Assembly (NCBI RefSeq): GCF_000482705.1
Contig: NZ_AXWO01000004.1
Location: 124,001-188,000 of the forward strand
Direction of reading: 5' to 3'
Length of the DNA: 64,000 nucleotides
Source: Glycomyces arizonensis DSM 44726
GTDB lineage: Bacteria > Actinomycetota > Actinomycetes > Mycobacteriales > Micromonosporaceae
Shown here one piece after another: positions 7,543 to 17,815 of the stretch. The notes under the pieces are model-generated. The model searched no databases. It was not told the origin of the DNA and was given only the letters and a program-made list of their open reading frames with translations. Made by a program: the position numbers and the translations under genes. Each line of letters begins with the position of its first letter. The stretch's first letter is position 1.

Positions 7543-8592
7543 TCAGGCGTCGAGTCTGACGGGCCTCCCGGTGCGGGCGGCCTCGTAGAGCCCGGTGATG
7601 AGGGCGACGGCCTGGCGGTTGTCCTCCAGGCCGACGCGCACGGTCCCCTCGCCGCCGAGGGCGGCGAGGAAGTCGCGGTACTGGTGGACGAGCGCGGCCG
7701 GCTGCGCCGCGCCGGAGCGGTGCTCGTCGGCCTGGTTGGGGCTCTGCCCCTGGACGCCCATGAACACCTCGGGGCGGTCGGCGCCCGCCGGAGTGCGGTG
7801 GAAGAACACGAGCCGGTCGTTCTCGATCACCGCGGACCCCTTGTCGCCGTGGATCTGGAGGCGCGCGGTCAGGCCGGGGTAGACGGCGGTCGAGGCGTGG
7901 ATCGTCCCGACGGCGCCGGAGTCGAAGCGCACCGCCCCCACCGCGACGTCCTCGGTCTCGAGTCGCTCGTGCGCGAGCGTGGCGGTGAACCCGACGACTT
8001 CGACCGGCCGCCCCATGGCGGCCACGAGCAGGTCGACGGTGTGCACGCCCTGGTTCATCAGGGCGCCGCCGCCGTCGAACTCCCACGTGCCGCGCCACGC
8101 GCCCGAGTCGTAATATGTCTGACCTCTCCACCAGTCGATGTTCGCCGTCCCCGACGTGAGGCGGCCGAGCTCCCCGGCGCGGATCGCGTCGATCACGGTC
8201 TCGGTCGCCGGGTCGAAGCGGTGCTGGGAGACCACGGCGACGAGCTTCCCGGTGCGCTGCCTGGCGGCGATGACGCGGTCGATGCGGTCGGCGGTGATGT
8301 CGGCGGGCTTCTCGATCATGACGTGCGCGCCCGCCTCCATCGCCCGGACGGCGGCGTCGCCGTGCAGGCCGGTCGGGGTGCACACGGCCGCGACGTTCGC
8401 GCCGGTGGCGGCGACGGCGGTCTCGATGTCGCCGAAGGCCTTGGCGCCGTAGCGTTCGGCCATGGACCGGGCCCGGTCCGGGTTGAGGTCCACCACGGCG
8501 GCGAGCTCGGCTTGCCCGGGGAACGACTGGAGGGCCTCGGCGTGGCTGGAGGAGATGACGCCCGCGCCGATGATCGCGAAGCGGAAGGTCAT
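7543..8592 (-). CDS. Gfo/Idh/MocA-family oxidoreductase
   Basis: A 349-residue NAD(P)-dependent sugar dehydrogenase-like protein. The N-terminal Rossmann motif is AIIGAGVISSSHAEAL, the conserved EKP motif is MIEKPADIT, and the C-terminal alpha/beta domain contains GGGALMNQGVHTVDLL. It is translationally coupled to the upstream isomerase (ATGA at 8592-8589). The pair is typical of inositol or sugar-lactone catabolic modules. The exact sugar is not determinable. Confidence 0.93.
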   Translation of the reverse strand: MTFRFAIIGAGVISSSHAEALQSFPGQAELAAVVDLNPDRARSMAERYGAKAFGDIETAVAATGANVAAVCTPTGLHGDAAVRAMEAGAHVMIEKPADITADRIDRVIAARQRTGKLVAVVSQHRFDPATETVIDAIRAGELGRLTSGTANIDWWRGQTYYDSGAWRGTWEFDGGGALMNQGVHTVDLLVAAMGRPVEVVGFTATLAHERLETEDVAVGAVRFDSGAVGTIHASTAVYPGLTARLQIHGDKGSAVIENDRLVFFHRTPAGADRPEVFMGVQGQSPNQADEHRSGAAQPAALVHQYRDFLAALGGEGTVRVGLEDNRQAVALITGLYEAARTGRPVRLDA

Positions 8593-9425
8593 ACCAGCGC
8601 CACCCCGACCTCGGCGGTGAGCGCGGCGAACGCGCGCGCGGCGCGGCCGAACGCCTCGGGGCCCTCGCGGTTCGGCTCGGACGGCGAGGCGGCCAGGTGC
8701 GGTTCGAGGGAGGCGAAGCCGACGAAGCCGTCCTCGCGCATCGCCTCCAGGGTCTCGCGCAGCTCGCCGTCGCCCTCCCCCGCGGGCACGACCTGGCCGG
8801 TGGCCAGGATCGCGTCCTTGACCTGGAGGTATTCGAGGTAGGGGCGCAGCAGCGCGTAGCCCTCGGTGAAGGGCCGGACGCCGACCTGCACGAAGTTGGC
8901 GCTGTCCCAGGCCACGCGCAGCGCGGGCGAGTCGATCGCGGCCATGAGGTCGGCGACGCGGGCGGGGGTGTCGCCGTAGACGCCCTTCTCGTTCTCGTGC
9001 AGCAGGATCAGGCCCTCGGCCTTGGCGACCTCCGCGAGCGCGCCCATGCGTTCGAGGACCGGCTCGCGCACCTCCTCGGCGGTCTGGCCGTCCTCGCGGT
9101 AGTAGGAGAAGATCCGCACATAGCGGGTCTCGAACGCGTCGGCGACGCGGACGAGGCGCCGCAGCCGCTCGACCTCGTACTCGACCGGCCCGGAGACCTG
9201 GCTCTTGCCGATGGGGGAGGCGACGGCCGAGACCGCCGCCGACCGCTGCTTCAGGGCGGCCTGGACCCGGGAGAGGACCTCGTCGTCCATGTCGACGACG
9301 TTGACCCCCCAGGCGCTGCGGACCTCCACGTGCTTCGCTCCGTGCGCCGCGAGCACGGCTGCCTGGACCGACGGGTCGGGGTCGATCTCGTCGCCGAACC
9401 CCGACAGCGACCACTGAACCTGCAT
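8589..9425 (-). CDS. sugar phosphate isomerase/epimerase (xylose-isomerase-like TIM barrel)
   Basis: A 278-residue AP-endonuclease-2/xylose-isomerase-like barrel. Metal-binding residues are expected in HENEKGVYGD, AWDSANFVQVG and the C-terminal SLEPHL. The start at 9425 (MQVQWSLSGFGDEI) is chosen over a longer open frame because homologues begin with this strand. It is the first gene of the operon, with a LacI-type operator about 150 bp upstream. Confidence 0.88.
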   Translation of the reverse strand: MQVQWSLSGFGDEIDPDPSVQAAVLAAHGAKHVEVRSAWGVNVVDMDDEVLSRVQAALKQRSAAVSAVASPIGKSQVSGPVEYEVERLRRLVRVADAFETRYVRIFSYYREDGQTAEEVREPVLERMGALAEVAKAEGLILLHENEKGVYGDTPARVADLMAAIDSPALRVAWDSANFVQVGVRPFTEGYALLRPYLEYLQVKDAILATGQVVPAGEGDGELRETLEAMREDGFVGFASLEPHLAASPSEPNREGPEAFGRAARAFAALTAEVGVALV

Positions 9426-9574
9426 CTGCTTCTGCCTTCTTCCTCGCCATTGCGGAAATTCAGAGCATTCCTCGGGTCGCTTCCCGATCGCCCGTTGCCG
9501 ACGCGGGCGCAGTGCCCGGTTGACGGGCACTGTTGAACAGCGGCAACGGATGCGAGCCGTCGCCGCCCGTCGTT

Positions 9575-9588
9575 GGGAAGCGCTTTCC
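9575..9588. promoter_or_regulatory. LacI-family-type operator upstream of sugar operon
   Basis: GGGAAGCGCTTTCC is a near-perfect dyad with the AAGCGCTT core typical of LacI/GalR-family and CebR-like operators. It lies about 150 bp upstream of the isomerase start, and no LacI gene is in the window. Control by a distant LacI-family regulator is inference. Confidence 0.55.
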
Positions 9589-9710
9589 GGTGACCCTACT
9601 CGGTCCGCGCCGCACATGCAATGGCCGCAGTGAGGGAAAGGCGAGACGCCCTCGCAAGATGACGAGGAAGGCCGCGGCCCGGCGTGGGCGAGCGGACCGA
9701 CGTTCCAAGA

Positions 9711-9800
9711 TTATAAGATATACTCTATAGTCTCGATGTTGCAGGCAGATCGATTTTCCGAGGCTGTAAGATATAGAATATAACCTATAATCTCGATATC
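9711..9800. repeat. AT-rich palindromic repeat, locus 1 (diverged)
   Basis: Two related direct copies lie about 65 bp apart. Each has TAAGATATA followed by CTATAGTCTCGAT (first copy) or CTATAATCTCGAT (second copy). The second includes TATAACCTATAA. This is the most diverged of seven loci carrying TTATAG/CTATAA elements. It lies downstream of the UvrA-like gene, beyond its GC hairpin. Confidence 0.65.
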
Positions 9801-9847
9801 GGTGAGCGGATCACCGGAATCGCGGCTTCGGAGTGCCGCCGCACATT

Positions 9848-9894
9848 GCGGCCCCGGTGTCCGCGAGCGATCCGCTCGCGGACACCGGGGCCGC
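9848..9894 (-). terminator. 22-bp perfect hairpin after UvrA-like gene
   Basis: The arms 9848-9869 and 9873-9894 are exact inverted repeats of 22 bp around a 3-base loop (ATC), starting 14 bp after the UvrA-like stop. There is no T-tract, which is common for actinobacterial terminators. Confidence 0.75.
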
Positions 9895-9907
9895 GGTTCC
9901 GCTTCGT

Positions 9908-12286
<2,379 letters not shown>

Positions 12287-12307
12287 CTTCTCTCCATCTG
12301 TGGTGCG

Positions 12308-12340
12308 GGCGGCCCGCCCGAGTTCGCCGGGCGGGCCGCC
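12308..12340 (-). terminator. GC hairpin between VOC and UvrA-like genes
   Basis: GGCGGCCCGCCCG (12308-12320) pairs exactly with CGGGCGGGCCGCC (12328-12340) around a 7-base loop. It lies downstream of the VOC gene stop on the minus strand and upstream of the UvrA-like start. Confidence 0.7.
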
Positions 12341-12375
12341 GCGAGGTCGCAGTCGGGTGTTTTAGGGAGACGCGC

Positions 12376-12792
12376 TCACTTTTCGCGCGGTTGGTTGATG
12401 CGGACCATGTTGCCCGCCGGGTCGCGGAACGCGCAGTCGCGGACGCCGTACGGCTGGTCGAGCGGTTCCTGGAGCACTTCGGCGCCGGAGGAGCGGACGC
12501 GTTCGAAGACGCCGTCGCAGTCCTCGGTGGTGAGGATGACGCCGCGCAGCAGGCCCTTGGCGAGCAGTTCGGCGGCGGCGTCCTTGTCGGCCTGCGTGGC
12601 GTTCGGGTCGCCGACGGCCGGTTCGAGGACGATGTCCACGTCCGGCTGTGAGGGCGGCCCGACGGTCACCCAGCGCATCCCCTCGAAGGCGACGTCGTTG
12701 CGCACCTCGAAGCCGAGGGCGTCGCGGTAGAAGGCGAGCGCCGTGTCGTGGTCGTCGACGGCGATGAAGCAGGTGGCGATCTTGATGTCCAT
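12376..12792 (-). CDS. VOC-family protein (glyoxalase/bleomycin-resistance-like)
   Basis: A 138-residue VOC protein. It begins MDIKIATCFIAVDDHDTALA and ends with the conserved VRDCAFRDPAGNMVRINQ. One VOC repeat pair is visible, with candidate metal or ligand residues in the N-terminal strand and the late DPAGN loop. The ATG at 12792 gives a family-typical length. It lies six bases downstream of the AraC-type regulator gene in the same direction, so the two form an operon. This AraC-plus-VOC pairing is common in actinobacteria. Confidence 0.9.
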   Translation of the reverse strand: MDIKIATCFIAVDDHDTALAFYRDALGFEVRNDVAFEGMRWVTVGPPSQPDVDIVLEPAVGDPNATQADKDAAAELLAKGLLRGVILTTEDCDGVFERVRSSGAEVLQEPLDQPYGVRDCAFRDPAGNMVRINQPREK

Positions 12793-12797
12793 GCGCT

Positions 12798-13241
12798 TTA
12801 CGCTACCGACGGCGGTTCCGGTTTTGCTTCTCCATTCCTGACCGGCCGCGTGTAGACCTTGGCGACGCACGCCGGGATGGCCGCTCCCGCGTCGTGCGGG
12901 CGCGCCCGGTAGGCGCTCGGGCTCTCGCCGACCAGCTCGGTGAAGCGCGAGCTGAACGACCCCAGCGAGGTACAGCCGACCGCGAAGCAGACCTCGGTCA
13001 CCGACAGGTCGCCGCGCCGCAGCAGCGCCTTGGCCCGCTCGATGCGGCGCGTCATCAGATAGCTGTACGGCGTCTCGCCGTAGGCGGCCCGGAAACTGCG
13101 GGAGAAGTGGCCCTGCGACATGAGGGCGACGCGCGCCAGGGCGGCGACGTCCAGCGGCTTCGCGTAGTCGCGGTCCATCATGTCGCGGGCCCGGCGCAGC
13201 CGGACGAGGTCCTCCAACATCACAGGACAACCATTGCACAT
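12798..13241 (-). CDS. AraC-family regulator (short, HTH-only)
   Basis: A 147-residue protein made almost wholly of the AraC double helix-turn-helix. Helix 1 region is PLDVAALARVALMSQGHFSR, then ETPYSYLMTRRIERAKALL, and the second HTH has VGCTSLGSFSSRFTELVGES. No N-terminal sensing domain is present. The start may be the ATG at 13241 or at 13220 (MLEDLVRLRRARD). It is cotranscribed with the VOC gene and probably controls it. Confidence 0.88.
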   Translation of the reverse strand: MCNGCPVMLEDLVRLRRARDMMDRDYAKPLDVAALARVALMSQGHFSRSFRAAYGETPYSYLMTRRIERAKALLRRGDLSVTEVCFAVGCTSLGSFSSRFTELVGESPSAYRARPHDAGAAIPACVAKVYTRPVRNGEAKPEPPSVA

Positions 13242-13323
13242 CCGGCGTCACCGCAGCGAGCACCGGATTCCGCCGTGGGCGTAACATGCGGAATCCGGCG
13301 CGGCGGCCGCCTTATGATGAGGC

Positions 13324-13716
13324 ATGGCCGAGACCTTTCCCCCGACGAAGCCGCCGACCGGCGAGGAGCCGGACCGCGCAGCTCAGGACCATGCGACGGC
13401 GAAGCGCGAGCCCGCCGAAGACTGCCGCGAGCCGCTGTGGCGCGACGCGCTCGGCGAATGCCTGCGCAGTCTGCGCCACGAACGCGGCGAGAAGCTGGCC
13501 GACACGGCGAGCCGGGCGGGCATCTCGCCGCAGTACCTCTCCGAGATGGAGCGCGGCGTCAAGGACCCGTCGAGCGAGATGATCGCCGCCGCCTGCGGCG
13601 CGCTGGACGTGACGCTCACGGACCTGGCGATCGCCGTCGCCGAACGCACGCGCGCCTCGCAGATCACCGCCCTCGCCGCGATCGGCGCCAGGGCGGCCTA
13701 CGCGCTGGCGGCGTGA
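13324..13716 (+). CDS. XRE-family regulator, ClgR-like
   Basis: A 130-residue protein with a disordered N-terminus (about 1-38) and one XRE helix-turn-helix (about 45-105): LGECLRSLRHERGEKLADTA then SRAGISPQYLSEMERGVKDP. The YLSE-ERG-K string followed by S-E is characteristic of ClgR/PopR, the activators of clp protease genes in actinobacteria. It is convergent with and 10 bp from the clpP pair, whose upstream region has two sites matching the ClgR pattern. ClgR is itself usually a Clp substrate with a C-terminal Ala-Ala, and this protein ends in ALAA, which fits. Confidence 0.82.
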   Translation: MAETFPPTKPPTGEEPDRAAQDHATAKREPAEDCREPLWRDALGECLRSLRHERGEKLADTASRAGISPQYLSEMERGVKDPSSEMIAAACGALDVTLTDLAIAVAERTRASQITALAAIGARAAYALAA

Positions 13717-13726
13717 CCGCCGCGCC

Positions 13727-14314
13727 TCACCGCTCCTCCATGACGTGGTCGATGAGGCCGTACTCCTTCGCCGCGTCCGCGGTGAAGACGCGGTCGCGGT
13801 CGGTGTCGGCGCGCAGCGTCTCCGGGGTCTGCCCGGTGTGGCGCGAGAGGATGCCCTCGATGTCCGCGCGCACGCGCACGACCTCGTCGGCCTGGAGGAT
13901 GAGGTCCGGGATCGGCCCGCGCCCCTGGGCCGCGGGCTGGTCGAGGACGATGCGCGCGTGCGGCAGCGCGGCCCGCTTGCCGGGCGCGCCCGCCGAGAGG
14001 AGCACGGCCCCGGCCGCGATGGCCTGGCCCACGCACGTGGTCGCCACCGGCGGCTTGATGTAGCGCATCGTGTCGTACACGCCGAGCATCGCGCTCGGGT
14101 CCCCGCCTTCGCAGTTGATGTAGAGCTGGACGTCGCGGTCGGGGTTGTCGGCCTCCAGGTGCAGCAGCTGCGTGATCAGCGCGTTGGCGACGCCCGTGTC
14201 GATGGGCGTGCCGAGGTAGACGATCCGCTCGCTGAGCAGGTGCGAGTAGACGTCCATGACCCGCTCGCCGCGCGGGTGCTGCGTGATGACGTTCGGGATG
14301 GTGTAGGTGCTCAT
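13727..14314 (-). CDS. ClpP-family protein lacking catalytic Ser and His (pseudoprotease)
   Basis: A 195-residue ClpP homologue with full-length fold. The active-site motif normally GQAAS-M-G is here GQAIAAG, so the nucleophile is Ala100. The MHQP histidine is replaced by Asp125 (RIVLDQPAAQG). The third residue, Asp174 in TDRDRVFTADAAKEYGLID, is kept. The ATG overlaps the stop of the active clpP upstream (ATGA at 14314-14311). It probably forms mixed rings or stacked heptamers with its partner, like plant and cyanobacterial ClpR. That role is inferred. Another possibility is an independent structural function. Confidence 0.9.
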   Translation of the reverse strand: MSTYTIPNVITQHPRGERVMDVYSHLLSERIVYLGTPIDTGVANALITQLLHLEADNPDRDVQLYINCEGGDPSAMLGVYDTMRYIKPPVATTCVGQAIAAGAVLLSAGAPGKRAALPHARIVLDQPAAQGRGPIPDLILQADEVVRVRADIEGILSRHTGQTPETLRADTDRDRVFTADAAKEYGLIDHVMEER

Positions 14315-14940
14315 CGCGAGGCTCCTTCGGGAGTGAGGCCGAGGCCGATGTTGCGGCGGGTGTGCGGGGCGATCTCGTCGAAGGAGCTCACCACGGCGTC
14401 GATGAAGCCGTAGTCGAGCGCCTCGCGGGCCGTGTACCAGCGGTCGCGCAGCGAGTCCTCGAAGATCCGCTCGACGCTCTGGCCCGTGTCCTCGGCGATG
14501 ATGCCGAGCACCGTGTCCCTGGTGTGCCGCAGGTCGTCGGCCTGCAGCTCGATGTCGACGGCCGCGCCGCCGATGCCGGCCGAGCCCTGGTGCATCAGCA
14601 CGCGGGCGTGCGGCAGGGCCCGGCGCTTGCCCTTGGTGCCCGCCGACAGCAGGAACTGGCCCGCGCTGCACGCCAGGCCCAGATCCAACGTAGACACATC
14701 ACAGGGGATGATCCGCATGACGTCGCGGATCGCCAGCATCGAGGGCACCGAGCCGCCCGGCGAGTGGATCCACAGTGCGATGTCGGCCGAGGCGTTCTCC
14801 ATGGCGAGGCTCATCAGCTGCGTCGCCAGCAGGGTGCCGTTGTCGTCGTCCAGGACGCCGTCGAGCACGAGGACGCGCTGCTGGTACAGCTCGCGGCGCG
14901 CCCGGTCGTCGAACAGCGGTGGTTTCGAATCTTCGCTCAT
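14311..14940 (-). CDS. clpP: ATP-dependent Clp protease proteolytic subunit ClpP
   Basis: A 209-residue serine protease subunit. The catalytic triad can be read as Ser92 (GLACSAGQFLL), His117 (VLMHQGSAG) and Asp166 (SLRDRWYTAREALDYGFID). The N-terminus is longer and more charged than the mature E. coli form and may be processed. It is the first gene of a two-gene operon with a catalytically dead paralogue. Two CGC-N5-GCG sites lie 44-69 bp upstream. It is likely a second (ClpP3/P4-type) set rather than the essential clpP1P2, because it is not next to tig or clpX here. Confidence 0.92.
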   Translation of the reverse strand: MSEDSKPPLFDDRARRELYQQRVLVLDGVLDDDNGTLLATQLMSLAMENASADIALWIHSPGGSVPSMLAIRDVMRIIPCDVSTLDLGLACSAGQFLLSAGTKGKRRALPHARVLMHQGSAGIGGAAVDIELQADDLRHTRDTVLGIIAEDTGQSVERIFEDSLRDRWYTAREALDYGFIDAVVSSFDEIAPHTRRNIGLGLTPEGASR

Positions 14941-14983
14941 GCCACCACGGTGCGCCCGCGCGCACCGCGCCCGCCACCGAATC

Positions 14984-15009
14984 CGCCCTGAGCGGATCCG
15001 CTCTCAGCG
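14984..15009 (-). promoter_or_regulatory. two ClgR-type boxes upstream of clpP pair
   Basis: CGC-N5-GCG occurs twice, at 14984-14994 and 14999-15009, within a larger dyad that includes the perfect 14-mer GAGCGGATCCGCTC. Read on the clpP strand, both fit the ClgR pattern CGCYNANRGCG: CGCTGAGAGCG and CGCTCAGGGCG. They sit just upstream of the clpP start and near a ClgR-like gene. Confidence 0.6.
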
Positions 15010-15050
15010 GCGCGGGGCCGGAGGGGCGACCGGGCCCCGGAAGCTTGAGG

Positions 15051-17282
15051 TCACTCCTCGAATTCGAAATCGAGGTATCGGGTCTCGTCGCCGGTGGTGG
15101 CGTAAAACTGTACGTCGTTCTTCGAGTCGTACACCTCGGCCGGGGGCTCGAAGACGATCTGGAACGCGGTCAGTTCGGCGGGGACCGCGAAGTCCACCGT
15201 GAAGTACCGCGCTATGCCGGCCTCGCCCGGCTGGTCGGAGTCCCGCTGCTCGTCGCGGTGCTCGACGTCCTTCGGGGCGATCGTGCCGGTGTCGGTGTTG
15301 ATCCACAGCTGTTTCGCGGGATCGTAGGGCCAGGTCATCTCGTATGCGGTGACCTCCATCAGATAGGCGAACTCGACGGTGACGAGCGCGAGTTCCGGCG
15401 CGCACAGGTACCCCCGCTCCTCATCGAAGACCGAGCGGGTGGCGACGAAGTCGATGTCGAACCAGCTGCTGCTGGTCCAGTAGTCGTCCTGCGAGGCCAA
15501 CTCCATCTCGAGGTGGAGGTTGTTGGTGCTCTCGCCGAACACGCCGTGGTAGTAGGCCGCGATCTGGTCGGCGATCTCACCGGTGCGAAGGTCGAGGGTC
15601 TGGGTGCGCTCGGCGTCGGTGACGCCGACCGTCGCCGCCGCCTCGTCTTCCGCCACATCGCCGTCCACCACGGCGACGTACGCCGTGTCCCCCTCGGGGA
15701 TGCCGTCGGTCTCCCACTCGCCGCTGCCGAATCCGATCTCGGTCAGGACCGTGTGGGCGCTGTCCTCGGGTAGTTCGAACCGCCGCCCCTCCGCGGGGAA
15801 GTGCGCCACCATGACGCGCTCCGATCCCGAGACGTCGAGCTCCTCCCCGAGCAGCTCAGTGAGGAGGTGGGCCTGGTCGGCGTCGAAGAGGGCGACGCAG
15901 GAGACGTGCAGTTCGAAGTGCGGGCCGCGCAGCACCGCCGGAGCCGACTCCAGCAGTTCGGCGTCTTCGAGGCAGACCTGATCCTCGTCGGCGGTGATCA
16001 CGGCGGAGGACGGCCCCGGCTCGGCGCCGCCTGGCAGCTCGGTGAAAAACCAGATCAGTGCGGCCGCTGCCGCGACGGTGACGGCCACCGCCGAGGACAC
16101 GACCGCCAGGAAGCGCCTCCTGGGCGGGCCCGTGTGGGGAGGGAGGACGCTCGTCGGCTCCTCGGCGGCCACCGTGATCGTGTCGCTTGCGATCTCGTGC
16201 GTGTCGGCGGTCGGGACGCCGGGTGTCGCCGCGCCCTCGGCGACCGCCAGCTCGGGCTGCTCGACGCCGACCGGCGCGATGCCGAGTTCGCTGTGGATCA
16301 TGTTCGCCACCAGCGGCATCCGGGACGCACCGCCCACGAGGAATACGTTGCCGAGACGGTGCCCGTCCGATTCGACCGCGGCCTTGAGCCGCTTGAGCTC
16401 CCGGATCATCGGTTCGAGCAGCGGCCGCGCCAGCGCGTCGAGTTCGGGCCGGGTGAGGTGGAGCCCCGCTTCGACCCCGGGGATCGCGACGGGCGACACC
16501 GCCGTGCGCGAGAGCATCTCCTTGGCCTCTCGCGCTTCGCTCCACAGTGAGCGGCGGTTGCGCCCGTGCTCGGTGGTCTCGGGATGTTCGAGCGCGGTCC
16601 AGGCGTCGTGATGGTCGCTCCCGGCGGTCCGCCGCAGGTGCTCGACGATGGCGGCGTCGATGTCGACGCCGCCCAAGTCGTCCAGGCCGCCCTCGGCCAC
16701 GATGGACAGCCGCTCGCCGTCGCGGGCGAGCACCGCGATGTCGACGGTGCCCGCCCCGACGTCGACCACGGCCAGCGCCTCGTCGGCGTCGACGGGGCGG
16801 TCCAGGACCGCCTGGTAGTAGTGCGCGGCGGCCACCGGTTCGGTCACCACGGTCACCGGCGGGAACCCGGCCTTCGCGGCGGCCGAGGCGAGCACCTCGC
16901 GCCGCCGCGCGCTCCACGTCGACGGGCAGGTCACCACCGTCTCGGGCAGTGCGCCGGTGATCTCGGCGCAGACTGCGGCGACCCGGCGGAGGACCGCGGC
17001 GAACATCGCCTCGACGCTCACTTCCTCGTTGCCGAGCAGGACCGAGCCGTGTCCTATGTGCCGCTTGGGGTGCGGTTCGAACCGGTCGGGTGCGGCCGTG
17101 GACAGCCGCGCGGCGTCGCGGCCGACGACGAGGCCGCCCGCTTCGTCGCGGAACACCCCGACGGGCAGGATCGGCTGCCCGTCGAACAGGAGCGGGCGCG
17201 TCCGCCCGTCGGGCCAGCGCAGCATGGCGACGGTGTGCGAGGTGCCGAGGTCGACGCTGAGGAGGTATGAGGAGGGGGACAT
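15051..17282 (-). CDS. membrane-anchored Hsp70/actin-like ATPase with large extracytoplasmic domain
   Basis: A 743-residue protein. Residues about 1-385 form an Hsp70-type nucleotide-binding domain: phosphate-1 SVDLGTSHTVAML, phosphate-2 VVDVGAGTVDIAVL and adenosine motif VFLVGGASRMPLVANMI. A linker then leads to one membrane segment (about 415-435, RRRFLAVVSSAVAVTVAAAA). About 305 acidic residues follow outside the membrane, with no recognised fold but several aromatic beta-rich stretches. The usual DnaK substrate-binding domain is missing. Similar DnaK-ATPase-plus-TM proteins occur in actinobacteria with varied outer domains, and a signalling or envelope-stress role is speculative. It lies upstream of the clpP operon in the same direction. 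Confidence 0.85.
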   Translation of the reverse strand: MSPSSYLLSVDLGTSHTVAMLRWPDGRTRPLLFDGQPILPVGVFRDEAGGLVVGRDAARLSTAAPDRFEPHPKRHIGHGSVLLGNEEVSVEAMFAAVLRRVAAVCAEITGALPETVVTCPSTWSARRREVLASAAAKAGFPPVTVVTEPVAAAHYYQAVLDRPVDADEALAVVDVGAGTVDIAVLARDGERLSIVAEGGLDDLGGVDIDAAIVEHLRRTAGSDHHDAWTALEHPETTEHGRNRRSLWSEAREAKEMLSRTAVSPVAIPGVEAGLHLTRPELDALARPLLEPMIRELKRLKAAVESDGHRLGNVFLVGGASRMPLVANMIHSELGIAPVGVEQPELAVAEGAATPGVPTADTHEIASDTITVAAEEPTSVLPPHTGPPRRRFLAVVSSAVAVTVAAAAALIWFFTELPGGAEPGPSSAVITADEDQVCLEDAELLESAPAVLRGPHFELHVSCVALFDADQAHLLTELLGEELDVSGSERVMVAHFPAEGRRFELPEDSAHTVLTEIGFGSGEWETDGIPEGDTAYVAVVDGDVAEDEAAATVGVTDAERTQTLDLRTGEIADQIAAYYHGVFGESTNNLHLEMELASQDDYWTSSSWFDIDFVATRSVFDEERGYLCAPELALVTVEFAYLMEVTAYEMTWPYDPAKQLWINTDTGTIAPKDVEHRDEQRDSDQPGEAGIARYFTVDFAVPAELTAFQIVFEPPAEVYDSKNDVQFYATTGDETRYLDFEFEE

Positions 17283-17443
17283 TGCTCGAATATATCGCCG
17301 TTCTATTGGCGCCATGCACTTCCGCGTGCCGGGCTCGGCCGTTCCGGCTGGGAGTGCGGCCGAAAGGATCGCACGCTGTCAGTCTGCCCTGCCTTTGCCA
17401 GGCGATGCGCTGTCATGGGCGCATCGCCCGGCGGTCTCGCGCA

Positions 17444-17815
17444 TCAGCCTTCGCAGGTGCGTTGGCAGGTGAACCAGACCAGGCCCGCGGCCTCTTTGAG
17501 TCGGCTGGTGTTGTCGCCCTGACTGGTCCAGTCGCGGTGGGCGGGTTCGCAGAGCCACAGATCGGGTTCGTTGACGGTCAGGCCGGTCATGTAGCCCAGG
17601 AGCGCGGGTTCGTGGTCGGGGAAGGAGAGCCAGAGGCGCGGGGCGCTGGCCATGGTGCCGAAGTGGACGGTTCGGTCGGCGATGGTGTGGGCGTCGAGGA
17701 CGGTGAGCCGTGCGGGGTCGATCGGGTCGGTGAGCTGGACGGCGATGGGTGCGGCGGCGAGGGCGCGGAGGTAGCGGGCCCGGATGCGGTGCGGTGCGTA
17801 GCGGGAGCGGCTCAT
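17444..17815 (-). CDS. hypothetical protein, second gene of orphan pair
   Basis: A 123-residue soluble protein, not recognised. It contains LTVLDAHTIADRTVHFGTMA and ends WFTCQRTCEG with two cysteines. It overlaps the stop of the upstream 300-residue gene by ATGA (17815-17812), so the two are made together. The composition is ordinary for the genome. Function is unknown. Confidence 0.7.
   Translation of the reverse strand: MSRSRYAPHRIRARYLRALAAAPIAVQLTDPIDPARLTVLDAHTIADRTVHFGTMASAPRLWLSFPDHEPALLGYMTGLTVNEPDLWLCEPAHRDWTSQGDNTSRLKEAAGLVWFTCQRTCEG

Larger units (their letters stand above)
9426..9907. other. intergenic region with operator, AT-rich palindromes and GC terminator
   Basis: This 480-bp gap holds no credible gene. 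From left to right in coordinates it contains the leader of the isomerase operon, a LacI-type operator (9575-9588), an AT-rich repeat block (9711-9800) and the strong GC hairpin that ends the UvrA-like gene (9848-9894). Confidence 0.7.

Noticed and set aside
7478-8383. Arg/Pro/Gly-rich long frames overlapping known genes throughout the window
   Set aside because: These are shadow frames typical of high-GC DNA. Each overlaps a gene with recognisable domains and normal codon bias.
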